Positions 45,987 through 54,219 of a stretch of DNA of 64,000 bases are shown here, one piece after another. The position numbers and the translations under genes are program-made. The stretch covers positions 3,534,001 through 3,598,000 of the forward strand of contig OW818660.1 in NCBI GenBank assembly GCA_942493015.1, in the 5' to 3' direction. Below the pieces are notes generated by a model. The model was not told the DNA's origin. It ran no database searches and saw nothing but the letters and a program-made list of their open reading frames with translations. The DNA is from Methanosarcina sp942493015. Lineage in GTDB: Archaea > Halobacteriota > Methanosarcinia > Methanosarcinales > Methanosarcinaceae. Positions within the stretch are counted from its first letter, which is position 1. Each line of letters opens with the position of its first letter.

Positions 45987-46692
45987 CCTTCACAAGAGCT
46001 TCGGAAATTTGAAGGTCCTGAAAGGAATCACTGAGAAGATTGAGGACAGTGAAGTGGTCTGTGTAATTGGCCCTTCAGGATCCGGGAAAAGCACCTTCCT
46101 TCGCTGCTTGAACCTTCTTGAAACTCCAACATCCGGGGATATATGGATAGACGGAGAAAAAGTCACGGACCCGAATGTGAAGATCAATAAGATCCGCGAG
46201 GAAGTTGGCATGGTCTTCCAGCGCTTCAACCTCTTTCCCCATATGACTGCCCTTAAAAATGTCGCTCTCGCCCCTATGAAGGTCCGTGGTCTCCCTGAAA
46301 AAGAAGCTTACGACCGCGCTCGTGATCTCCTTCAAAAAGTAGGACTTGAAGACAAGGCCAATGTCTATCCAAATTCCCTCTCAGGAGGCCAGCAGCAGAG
46401 AGTCGCAATCGCCCGAGCTCTCGCCATGCGCCCCAAAGTCATGCTTTTTGACGAGCCTACGTCAGCCCTTGATCCAGAAATGGTTGGAGAAGTCTTAAAT
46501 GTCATGAAAGACCTTGCAAAAGAAGGCATGACAATGGTTGTTGTGACGCACGAAATGGGCTTTGCCAGAGAAGTAGGACACCGAGTGCTCTTCATGGATG
46601 ACGGAATCATAGTTGAAAAAGGCACACCCCAGGAAATTTTCTTTAATGCCCAGAATGAAAGGACAAAATCATTTTTAAGTAAGATCCTGTGA
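45970..46692 (+). CDS. Polar amino-acid ABC transporter, ATP-binding subunit
   Basis: A 240-residue ATPase of the GlnQ/HisP type. Walker A is GPSGSGKST, Q loop follows in VFQRFNLFPHM, the signature is LSGGQQQRVAIARAL, Walker B VMLFDEPTSALDPE, and the switch His lies in VVTHEMGFA. It begins at GTG 45970 with AAAGGAGG upstream, inside the permease gene. It powers uptake together with 43918 and 45291. Confidence 0.95.
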   Translation: MIEVNNLHKSFGNLKVLKGITEKIEDSEVVCVIGPSGSGKSTFLRCLNLLETPTSGDIWIDGEKVTDPNVKINKIREEVGMVFQRFNLFPHMTALKNVALAPMKVRGLPEKEAYDRARDLLQKVGLEDKANVYPNSLSGGQQQRVAIARALAMRPKVMLFDEPTSALDPEMVGEVLNVMKDLAKEGMTMVVVTHEMGFAREVGHRVLFMDDGIIVEKGTPQEIFFNAQNERTKSFLSKIL

Positions 46693-46716
46693 TATCGTCG
46701 ATTTATTGAGGCAAAT

Positions 46717-46747
46717 AGGCTTCTGAGCCTTTTACTTTTTATTTTCT
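46717..46747 (+). terminator. Terminator of the amino-acid ABC operon
   Basis: AGGCT (46717-46721) pairs with AGCCT (46726-46730) around a TCTG loop, followed by TTTTACTTTTTATTTTC. It lies 25 bases after the ATPase stop. Confidence 0.6.
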
Positions 46748-46899
46748 CATCTACAGCAGGAATAAATTGGAGGTACCTTGTTTCCTTTGCTTCCCCTGAT
46801 ACATCTGCCTAATTTTTTTTATTAGCCGTTTTATCTTATGCTCATCATTTTTATGGGATGTTTTCCCTTAATCATCACTATTGTTACTGAGGCTCAAAA

Positions 46900-47793
46900 A
46901 TGAACGAAAACCTTAAAGCTTACATAGACCTCACCCGTGCCCATTTTCTTCCTGCCTGGCCCTTTATTTTCTGTTCAGGTCTTTTCCTTGCTTTTGGAAA
47001 TTACGGCGGCTTTTCCTGGCCATTGACATTAAAAGTAGCTCTTATTGGCATTTTTGGATTTGAAGCCGGTTTTGTACTCAATGATTATGTCGATAGAAAT
47101 AGAGACAGGCTTGATGTGGAGAATACTCTTACAAATTACTGGAGGCCTTTTAAAGAGAGGCCTATTCCTTCAGGGAAGATTTCTTCAAAAAATGCTTTCT
47201 GGCTGTTTATCCTGCTTGCAGGAATTACTTCAACCCTGATCTTCACCCTTCCGTATCCTAATTCTCTCTATGTCTTTGTAATCATGCTGTACTCTTACGG
47301 CATTGAAGCTTTTTACCAGGTGAAGAAAAGAGATCAGAAGTATCCAATTGCGCAGCTTCTTGGCAGGACTGACTTTACCCTTTTCCCGGCGGCAGGTTAC
47401 CTTTGCTACGGACAGCCGGATATGACCATGCTTCTCTATATGGTTTTTTTCTATCCATGGACAATGGCGCATCTGGGATTGAACGATTTTATTGATCTGG
47501 AAAATGATCGGGCAAGAGGCATGAATTCTATAAGCGTGCTTTACGGCTTAAAAGGGGCCATGTACTGGATTACAGGCTTTACAGTTCTCCATTTCCTTGC
47601 AGCTATTTTCTTCCTCAAGGAGCTAGGGGTTATTGCTCAGTACGGTTTTCTTGTGGGTTTTGTAATCCTTGCAGGAGCAAACCTTTACCTTTGGAAAGAA
47701 CAAAGTACAGTTGCCGGATTGAAGATACTTCCACTTTTCCATGGAACTCTGGTAATCTATGCAGTTTCGATAATCCTTGATTTCTTTTATTAA
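46900..47793 (+). CDS. UbiA-family prenyltransferase
   Basis: A 297-residue membrane protein with about eight or nine helices. The first Asp-rich motif is NDYVDRNRDRLD (about residues 61-72), the second DFIDLENDRARG (about 196-207), both typical of UbiA enzymes that bind prenyl diphosphate through Mg2+. The family makes quinones, archaeol lipids, haem O or chlorophylls; the product here is not evident. Methanosarcina needs such enzymes for methanophenazine and archaeal lipids, but assignment to either would be a guess. RBS GAGG. Confidence 0.88.
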   Translation: MNENLKAYIDLTRAHFLPAWPFIFCSGLFLAFGNYGGFSWPLTLKVALIGIFGFEAGFVLNDYVDRNRDRLDVENTLTNYWRPFKERPIPSGKISSKNAFWLFILLAGITSTLIFTLPYPNSLYVFVIMLYSYGIEAFYQVKKRDQKYPIAQLLGRTDFTLFPAAGYLCYGQPDMTMLLYMVFFYPWTMAHLGLNDFIDLENDRARGMNSISVLYGLKGAMYWITGFTVLHFLAAIFFLKELGVIAQYGFLVGFVILAGANLYLWKEQSTVAGLKILPLFHGTLVIYAVSIILDFFY

Positions 47794-47884
47794 ATTTCGT
47801 GAAAACCGTATCTTGACTTAATTTGTATCTAAACTTCATCAATACATTGAATTTTCCAGGGCTTTTGCTCTCCCTTTTTTGGAG

Positions 47885-48856
47885 TTAGTTTTTCCTTCTG
47901 CAAAGTCTGAGGGTATGGCATCGCAGGCTTCCTCCCCCCGCAAGCAGGGCTTCTGGATGGAAGGGTATAAGCTCAACGCTTTCACTCTCAAGGTTTTTTC
48001 TGGTTTTTTGATCAAGTGCAGTGTCATAGTGGAAGATGGTCCCACTTTCAAGGGGTACGAAAGAACATGCCAGGCGACTTTGCTCGGAGTTTGAAACAGG
48101 TATTATTTCCACGCCTTTTTTCCTCATGAATTGTTTAAAATCGATTCTTTCTCTGGAATTTTCTGTAAACAGGCAGGCCTCCTCAAAAGCAGGAAGATAA
48201 GCAAGGGCAAGGTCTTCTCTTATCCTGTTGAATACCGTATCAGGGTGCATGTAACGTCTGGCTTTCGGAATGCGGGCGTAGATAACCTCATTAAAATCTT
48301 TCAGGATATTCAAAATAAATTCCCGAATAAAAGGATAAGTGTGCCTTTCCGTATCCGCAACAAAAATTGTTTCCTTTGAGAGTAGGAGGCAGCCTTCAAA
48401 AAAACCTTCTCCTCTATTGAATTCATTGAGTATTGGAATTCCCAGGTTATCCAGGGCTTCCTTCACGACAATTTCCTCTTTTTCCCTTGCCGGAGGGCGC
48501 ATTTTCGAAAGCATTGCCCCTTTTCTGGAGATTACTGCAGTGTCGTGCAGAAAAGTAATATTTGGCATTTTACGAATCAGATATTTGTTTTCTTCTACAT
48601 GATCTGCAAGCTCATAGACTTTCACCCCGTTTGATTCCAGAAGTTCCTGATAATTTCTATGTTCTTCAACGTATCCGGAAATATCAGGGACTTTATCGTA
48701 AAGCCATTGTTTGTAGTTCGACTCATTAACCAGGGTTAGTTCATCTCCAGGCGTGTGCACAAGTACACTTTTCAGCCTCCCCAGTTCGTCACAGCCATAA
48801 GCGATACCTGACCTGGCTTTTTCGGCTCCGTTCAGTTTTTCCAGCTGGCAATCCAT
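47885..48856 (-). CDS. Arginine-deiminase-like (pentein) enzyme, altered guanidinium site
   Basis: A 323-residue protein of the pentein superfamily. It has MPNITFLHDTAV where arginine deiminases have MPN-x-F-x-RD, the catalytic His in MHPDTVFNRI and catalytic Cys in GGGSLRCHTLRL. The EGGD motif, whose Asp holds the guanidinium of arginine, reads FEGCLLLSKE. So chemistry on a carbon-nitrogen bond is likely but arginine may not be the substrate. It is the last gene of a three-gene operon with 48884 and 49938; RBS GGGAGG; 27-base gap. Confidence 0.75.
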   Translation of the reverse strand: MDCQLEKLNGAEKARSGIAYGCDELGRLKSVLVHTPGDELTLVNESNYKQWLYDKVPDISGYVEEHRNYQELLESNGVKVYELADHVEENKYLIRKMPNITFLHDTAVISRKGAMLSKMRPPAREKEEIVVKEALDNLGIPILNEFNRGEGFFEGCLLLSKETIFVADTERHTYPFIREFILNILKDFNEVIYARIPKARRYMHPDTVFNRIREDLALAYLPAFEEACLFTENSRERIDFKQFMRKKGVEIIPVSNSEQSRLACSFVPLESGTIFHYDTALDQKTRKNLESESVELIPFHPEALLAGGGSLRCHTLRLCRRKN

Positions 48857-48883
48857 ACCCCAACCTCCCTTTTTTGTTTACCA

Positions 48884-49921
48884 TCATTTTAATATGAGTT
48901 TTTTTGCAAGAATCATGGTATTTGCCCCATCTTCACTCAGGAATGCCTTGAGGACGTCAAATCCGCAAATGTTCAGGAAGGCGATGACTTGCTCATATGT
49001 ATATTTATAGGTAAAGCCCATGCTGATGACGTCTCCTTCCCTTAAGCTTATAGTTTCTGGTCCGATCCTGATCTCAGCATCCTTCAGGATATGCAGGCTT
49101 TTTCGAGTTCTGTACAGTGCCCCTATTCTGGAGTCTGTATGCCCTAGCAACAGATCAAAGTCGAAATCTTCAGGAATCATTCCGTACTCAAGCAGAGGAT
49201 ACATATTAAAAAGAGCATTCTCTCTTGAGGCATATGTGCCTAAGACCGATTTCCTTGCACACTGTGCCTCTACCCTTGAGCCCTTTGCAGGGAGAAGATT
49301 GGCATCAAAGAAAAAAAGATCTCCTTGTTCAAGGTTTTCGTAAACAAGCTGGAGAATGAATTCTGGCTCGTAGTTGCAAAAGGTATTTCCCAGAATGCAG
49401 AAAAGAACCGGAAGACGCCAGTGTTTTTTAAGGAGTGGAATGTCCTCTATGAGGCCAACGACTCCTTTTTTTTCCACAGGGAGATCCCTTACCTTTTCAA
49501 GGGCGATATCTACAAGCTGGCTACTTATATCGACAGGGTAGTAGCGTATTGACACCTTTTGGGAGGTGGGGTTTTCAGCCAAATTCTTCTTTATCAGCTC
49601 TTTGAGAACAATTCTCTCTTTTTCTCCGTTTCCTACTCCAATACTCACAAGACTCATGCCTGTGGGAATAAATCTTCCTATTGATTCAATATTTTTTTCC
49701 AGGAGGACTTTGAGTTGTCTGGATATAGGAAACGCTTCAGATCCGTCAAGTTTCAGCCAGTTTTTTGCTCCCCCTGTGCCTGTGTACAGAAAATAATCAG
49801 GTAGTTCATGTTTTTTCAGGCATTCACAAAGCCTTTCTTCCATGCTTTTCTCACTGTTATTTATGACCTTTTCTTCATTTTCCAAAACCGGCCTCAATCC
49901 CACTTTTCCTGCGCTGTTCAA
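48884..49921 (-). CDS. EgtD-like SAM-dependent methyltransferase (Methyltransf_33), altered substrate site
   Basis: A 345-residue enzyme related to EgtD, the histidine N-alpha-trimethyltransferase of ergothioneine synthesis. Visible family features: LYTGTGGAKNW near the N-terminus, LVSIGVGNGEKERIVLKEL (SAM loop), YYPVDISSQLV and FCILGNTFCNYEP. Where EgtD carries a Glu and Ser before the YKYT segment (contacts with histidine), this protein has MGFTYKYT, so Gly replaces Glu. That points to a different amino-acid or amine substrate. TTG start after GGGTG. It is the middle gene of the 51080-47885 operon. Confidence 0.75.
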   Translation of the reverse strand: MNSAGKVGLRPVLENEEKVINNSEKSMEERLCECLKKHELPDYFLYTGTGGAKNWLKLDGSEAFPISRQLKVLLEKNIESIGRFIPTGMSLVSIGVGNGEKERIVLKELIKKNLAENPTSQKVSIRYYPVDISSQLVDIALEKVRDLPVEKKGVVGLIEDIPLLKKHWRLPVLFCILGNTFCNYEPEFILQLVYENLEQGDLFFFDANLLPAKGSRVEAQCARKSVLGTYASRENALFNMYPLLEYGMIPEDFDFDLLLGHTDSRIGALYRTRKSLHILKDAEIRIGPETISLREGDVISMGFTYKYTYEQVIAFLNICGFDVLKAFLSEDGANTMILAKKLILK

Positions 49922-49937
49922 CTTTTCACCCTGTCCT

Positions 49938-51080
49938 TTATTTGAAGCACTGCTGGCATTCCATTCGGAGAGCCTTTAGAGGGTCAATCCCTTTGTTTAT
50001 CCCCACGCTGTAAGCGTATCCCCGGCAGCCTATACACTCTTCTTTGTGTTCACAGTTCCCGCATCTGCCTTCGAGTACTTTATCTATATTTCGGACATAT
50101 GTGAAGAGATCGGAGTCGTAAATCTCACGAAGGCTCATTTTGTTTATATTATAGGGATATTCCCCGTTAGGCTTGAGTGCAGGATGCTCATCCAGCTTTG
50201 TCGGGGCGCAGGGCCGCACACTTCCGTCTATATTGATGTACAGGCTGTAAAGGTGCTGAAGGCATCCGCTGGCTGTAATTGGCGTGTAGGGAAGCCAATC
50301 GTATCCGTAATATTCTCTGTCTATTTCCAGCAGTCTTAATTTATACTCCTTTATCTCTTCTGGCGTCAGCAGCTTATCTTCAAGTTCATCATTTGCTCTG
50401 CCTGTCGGTGTGAGAATTTCCATATTAGGAAAGATATTGTTTTGCCGACAGAAGTGCCAGATCTCTTCAATCTCTTCAAGGTTCATTTTATTGCTCACGA
50501 AAGAGACCCCCATGCGAAGTTTCCCAGGTTCTGCAGGTTTTGAAAAGCCCGCCTTCAGGAGGTTTTCAAGTCCCTTTCTTATCTCCCAGGAAGCTCCTTC
50601 TCTTCCGGCCAGATAATCCTGGACCTCAGGATTAAGGGAGTCTAGTTTTCCCATAACAGAAGCATTATGTTCGTACAGAAACTCTGCAAGTTCCTCTGTC
50701 ATCAAAATAGTATTTGAAAAAAGCATAGGAATTATCCCCAGAGAATCGATATATTCAATCAATTCTCTGAAGTTCGGATGGAGGGTTGGTTCTCCTCCTC
50801 CTATCACAACCACAGACTTGATGCCGAGTTCTTTAGCCTCGAAAACTGTGCGCCTGAGGATATTGAAATCTACTATTTTTGCCGAGTCTTCTCCACTCTG
50901 TGCATAACAGTAACGGCATCGTAGATTGCATGATTTGTTTGTTTCAAGACGTATGGCTAGAAGCCTGTTTAAGTTCCGGGCTTCGTGGGCTTCCTGTGCC
51001 CCGTACATGTACCCTCTTAATACCGGAGGTGGTAAAAACAGGTTCAATGTCTCAAAATTCTTGGATTCTTCCCCCCACAT
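49938..51080 (-). CDS. Radical SAM/SPASM enzyme
   Basis: A 380-residue radical SAM protein. The 4Fe-4S motif is Cys51, Cys55 and Cys58 (CNLRCRYCYA), with GGGEPTLHP next. A C-terminal SPASM/twitch region holds at least eight more Cys (GCLQ, VRPCAP, CGNCEHKEECIGCRGYA, CQQCFK) for auxiliary clusters. SPASM enzymes usually modify peptides or proteins but some act on small molecules. It is first in a minus-strand operon with the EgtD-like enzyme (16 bases downstream) and the deiminase-like enzyme. I see no precursor peptide gene nearby. No ribosome binding site is evident. Confidence 0.8.
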   Translation of the reverse strand: MWGEESKNFETLNLFLPPPVLRGYMYGAQEAHEARNLNRLLAIRLETNKSCNLRCRYCYAQSGEDSAKIVDFNILRRTVFEAKELGIKSVVVIGGGEPTLHPNFRELIEYIDSLGIIPMLFSNTILMTEELAEFLYEHNASVMGKLDSLNPEVQDYLAGREGASWEIRKGLENLLKAGFSKPAEPGKLRMGVSFVSNKMNLEEIEEIWHFCRQNNIFPNMEILTPTGRANDELEDKLLTPEEIKEYKLRLLEIDREYYGYDWLPYTPITASGCLQHLYSLYINIDGSVRPCAPTKLDEHPALKPNGEYPYNINKMSLREIYDSDLFTYVRNIDKVLEGRCGNCEHKEECIGCRGYAYSVGINKGIDPLKALRMECQQCFK

Positions 51081-51336
51081 AGTAAATGGTATGGATGCGA
51101 CTCTTTATCAAGTTACAAGAAACTAAGTGACATTTTCTATGTGATATTTTCGGGCACAGGTGGTTGATTTTTACTCTAGCTTTTGTTTTTTTAATCCTTT
51201 TTTACGCTTTTCCTTCAGCCTCTCTTCAAGCTTGTAAGAAGTCTCTGAGGTGGTTTTTCCTGGTGAACTGCTCTCTTCTCTCCAGTGTCTTTTTTTGTTA
51301 AGTTTATTATAGTTTTCAACCTTATCTTATTCCGGG

Positions 51337-52293
51337 ATGTTTGAGGAAATACAGGTTAAAAAAGCTCTGAATAGAATAAAAGCAACTAGCAAGATTACTC
51401 TGCCATATCACTGGGACCTTAATATCTACAGGGGATGTGAACACGGCTGCAATTACTGCTTTGCAATGTATTCTCACAGCTATCTTGAAAAAAAGGATAA
51501 ATATTCTTTTGCAGAGGAAGAAGTCTATCCTTCTGCAGGGGAAGAGAAATGTGCTTTTTTTCAAAGGATTTGCGTAAAAACCAATATTATTGAAGCTCTT
51601 GACAAACAGCTTGGAGCAAGAAGCTGGAAAAAAGAAGTTATTAACATAGGGGGAGTGTGCGATAGTTACCAGCCTGCAGAGGCAAAGTACAGGTTGATGC
51701 GTAAGGTTCTGGAACTGATGATAGAGCACAGAAACCCGGTTACCATATCTACAAAATCGGATCTTATCCTGAGGGACTATGACCTTCTTTCAGAACTTGC
51801 TGAACTGACATATGTGAATATCGCAGTTACGGTCACAACAATGGATGAAAAGCTGAGTTCCCTGCTGGAGCCCCTTGCCTCTTCTCCGGAAAAACGTTTT
51901 TCCGTCCTGCGGGCATTTAAAGACACAGCCTCTGTTACAGGGCTTCATATGATGCCAGTCCTTCCTTTTCTTACCGACAGCTCTCAAAATCTTGAGAAAA
52001 TTCTCTCTCTTGCTGCCGAATGTAAAGTTAATTATGCTCTGCCAGGTATCCTTTACCTCAGGGGCGAAACCAGAAAGCATTTTTTCAATTTTCTTGAACT
52101 CAATTATCCCGAACTTCTGGACCCTTATTGCAGAATGTACAAGAAAGGAGGGGATAGCAGAACTTATAAGGCTGAACTTTACAGGGTTCTCAAGCTTCTT
52201 ATGGATAAATACCATATTTCAGGCGACTACATGAAACCAATGCAGGCAAAATTTTCCAGCCCCATACAGCTCAAACTCACTGATTTTTTCTGA
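51337..52293 (+). CDS. SplB-like radical SAM protein (Rv2578c type)
   Basis: A 318-residue radical SAM enzyme with Cys34, Cys38 and Cys41 (GCEHGCNYCFA) and the NIGGVCDSYQPAE and TKSDLILRDYDLL segments typical of the spore-photoproduct-lyase-like group that includes Rv2578c. The true substrate in archaea is unknown; members are often annotated as DNA repair photolyases by similarity only. It is divergent from the 51080-47885 operon, across 256 bases. Confidence 0.88.
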   Translation: MFEEIQVKKALNRIKATSKITLPYHWDLNIYRGCEHGCNYCFAMYSHSYLEKKDKYSFAEEEVYPSAGEEKCAFFQRICVKTNIIEALDKQLGARSWKKEVINIGGVCDSYQPAEAKYRLMRKVLELMIEHRNPVTISTKSDLILRDYDLLSELAELTYVNIAVTVTTMDEKLSSLLEPLASSPEKRFSVLRAFKDTASVTGLHMMPVLPFLTDSSQNLEKILSLAAECKVNYALPGILYLRGETRKHFFNFLELNYPELLDPYCRMYKKGGDSRTYKAELYRVLKLLMDKYHISGDYMKPMQAKFSSPIQLKLTDFF

Positions 52294-52484
52294 AGATGAT
52301 TTTTGAGCTTTTTTCGGAAAAAAGATTTATAAAAGGAAAAACAAAAATTCGAATTTTCATGCTCCTTATTTTTCAACTCTGAATATGTTCAGAAAGAAAC
52401 TAGAGCGTAAGCCTTGAAAACTCCTTTTTTATTCTTCCCTGTTTAATTTTTAATTCAGGCTTAAAAATAGTGCTATGGATGGGC

Positions 52485-52817
52485 TTATTTTTCATCTCCT
52501 GCACAGCTGCAGGAAATGTTTCCTTTCAGGATTTCTTTCCAGTCCCCAATTACATCATGGGTCCAGCAGTCGTCGGCACCTGCGGCTTCTCTCATGACCA
52601 GAGCAAAGATGTATGAGAGTTCTTTGACAGTAGCTCCTGCCTCAAGGGCGCCCTTAAAGTGCTTCAGAACGCACGGCTTTGATCTGGCTTTGATTGAGAG
52701 GGCAAAACAAATGAACTGATAGGTCTTTTCGTCAATCGTCTTTTTTTCGGCGTAAAGCTGATCAATTTCGTCCAGCTTCTGGGTGAATTCAGGGAAAAAT
52801 TCTTCCAGCATTTTCAT
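52485..52817 (-). CDS. Carboxymuconolactone decarboxylase/AhpD-like protein with one active-site Cys
   Basis: A 110-residue helical protein of the CMD/AhpD family. The usual motif is CxxC then H three residues later; here it reads SKPCVLKH, so the first Cys is Ser while the second Cys and the His are kept. A later C-terminal stretch, CSCAGDEK, has two more Cys that might replace it. Family members reduce peroxides or act on lactones; this one may be a peroxidase-like protein with changed redox chemistry. RBS AGGAG. Confidence 0.8.
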   Translation of the reverse strand: MKMLEEFFPEFTQKLDEIDQLYAEKKTIDEKTYQFICFALSIKARSKPCVLKHFKGALEAGATVKELSYIFALVMREAAGADDCWTHDVIGDWKEILKGNISCSCAGDEK

Positions 52818-53060
52818 TTATGTGGCTCCTTTTTACCCACATGCTTGCAGGTTCACACTGTTAAAGTGATATATCTACTATGATAATTTTATTATTTAAG
52901 TGTTAGTTCAAAATATTTTGAAATTAGTCTCTTGTTGTTCTATTCATTATATAATCCTGACTTATGCATTTTAATAAGACTTCCTAATTTGCGGCCCAAA
53001 ATCAATTACAAGATACGGTATGATTTGCTCTGTATTTTTAATAGCTGAAGGTTTAATTAT

Positions 53061-53245
53061 ATTGACTTCCTATTGACTTCCTATTGACTTCCTATTGACT
53101 TCCTATTGACTTCCTATTGACTTCCTATTGACTTCCTATTGACTTCCTATTGACTTCCTATTGACTTCCTATTGACTTCCTATTGACTTCCTATTGACTT
53201 CCTATTGACTTCCTATTGACTTGTTATTAACTTGTTATTGACTTA
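53061..53245. repeat. 11-bp tandem repeat ATTGACTTCCT, 14 perfect and about 3 degenerate units
   Basis: Units run head to tail from 53061 to 53214, then degrade through ATTGACTTGTT and ATTAACTTGTT to about 53245. It lies between the convergent-facing CMD-like gene and the ArsR gene, 160 bases before the latter. Eleven is close to one helical turn, so a bound protein would see every unit on the same face. Confidence 0.97.
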
Positions 53246-53408
53246 TCAATGCAACCTCATAAGTCATGTATGCGAAGAACAAAGAAATCTTCATTATCCT
53301 TGAGAGGTCAAGGGCTAGCTTAAGTATTACACGTCTCTACTTTCCTATTTTATAAGCAGTTGGTCATATTTCTGGATTTAGAAATGTATATATAATTTCA
53401 CAGATTCA

Positions 53409-53720
53409 ATGGTTGTTGATATGATTAACGAAGAAAATTTACAGCTTTTCAAGGCCCTCAGCGAAGATACGAGATACAGGATTATTAAGGCTCTACTTGA
53501 AGCTGAACGCAAATGCAAAGAAAATAAATTTAGCCTCAAAGGAGAGCTCTGTGCCTGTGAGATTCCAGACATAATAGGTAGGACCCAATCCAATACCTCA
53601 ATGCACCTTGCAAAATTGCAGGACTGGGGGATAATTAAAGTAAGAAAAGAAGGAAAAATGAGGTTGTATTCAATAAAAAATGAAAATATCAGGAAGGTTT
53701 TGGAAGTCCTTGAAGAATAA
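53409..53720 (+). CDS. ArsR/SmtB-family metalloregulator
   Basis: A 103-residue winged-helix repressor. The DNA-binding helix is SNTSMHLAKLQDWGII, and the metal/metalloid motif ELCACEI (Cys39 and Cys41) matches the ELCVC box of ArsR. It probably releases DNA on binding As(III), Sb(III) or a related thiophile. There is no ribosome binding site, so the transcript may be leaderless. The permease, thioredoxin and DGC genes follow 500 bases downstream. Confidence 0.9.
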   Translation: MVVDMINEENLQLFKALSEDTRYRIIKALLEAERKCKENKFSLKGELCACEIPDIIGRTQSNTSMHLAKLQDWGIIKVRKEGKMRLYSIKNENIRKVLEVLEE

Positions 53721-54115
53721 TCTTTTGTGCCACTAATACAAATTAGGACTCAACAATTACCGACTTGAAAAACAAAACATGACAAAATAGATTCTCAGGG
53801 GCTTCTTGCAGCAGCCATACTTTGAGGTAATATATTCTTCTTTGCTTTTTTCTAAGCAACCAATACAATATTTGATGTTTGAACTCATCAGTTATTTTCT
53901 CAAAGATTCCTTTCTTATTTTCTGCTAATAGCGCATTTATGTATATTTTTAATCTCTTCATAAATGCTTTTTTCTATCATTCACTTTATGTTTTTCTCGA
54001 CTATTCAGGGAATTCGAAGACTCTTTTTCAAAAAAATGCAAGGAAAACCTTTTGATAACTACACAAAACCTCCCTGATTCAAAAGAAATAATATTGTCCT
54101 AGCTTTATAGATAAC
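53721..54115. other. Intergenic, no supported gene
   Basis: A minus-strand 72-codon frame (53743-53961), rich in Lys, Leu and Tyr, has no ribosome binding site and no recognised domain; it could be an old gene scar. The rest is AT-rich. Confidence 0.35.
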
Positions 54116-54153
54116 TTTATATAGTAACAGACAATATCAATGTATATTGATAT
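54116..54153 (+). promoter_or_regulatory. Promoter and candidate ArsR operator of the permease operon
   Basis: TATA box TTTATATA (54116-54123) is followed by the perfect dyad ATATCAAT-GTAT-ATTGATAT (54134-54153). An archaeal transcription start is expected about 25 bases after the TATA box, inside the dyad, so a bound repressor would block initiation. Confidence 0.5.
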
Positions 54154-54219
54154 GATTGAAACTTGAAATGCACTGTACTAAAAAATAGCTAATAAAATTT
54201 ATAAAAGAAGGATCCCAAA

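Noticed and set aside
53061..53245. CRISPR array
   Set aside because: The 11-bp units are contiguous with no spacers; it is a simple tandem repeat. The same holds for the 21- and 23-bp arrays.
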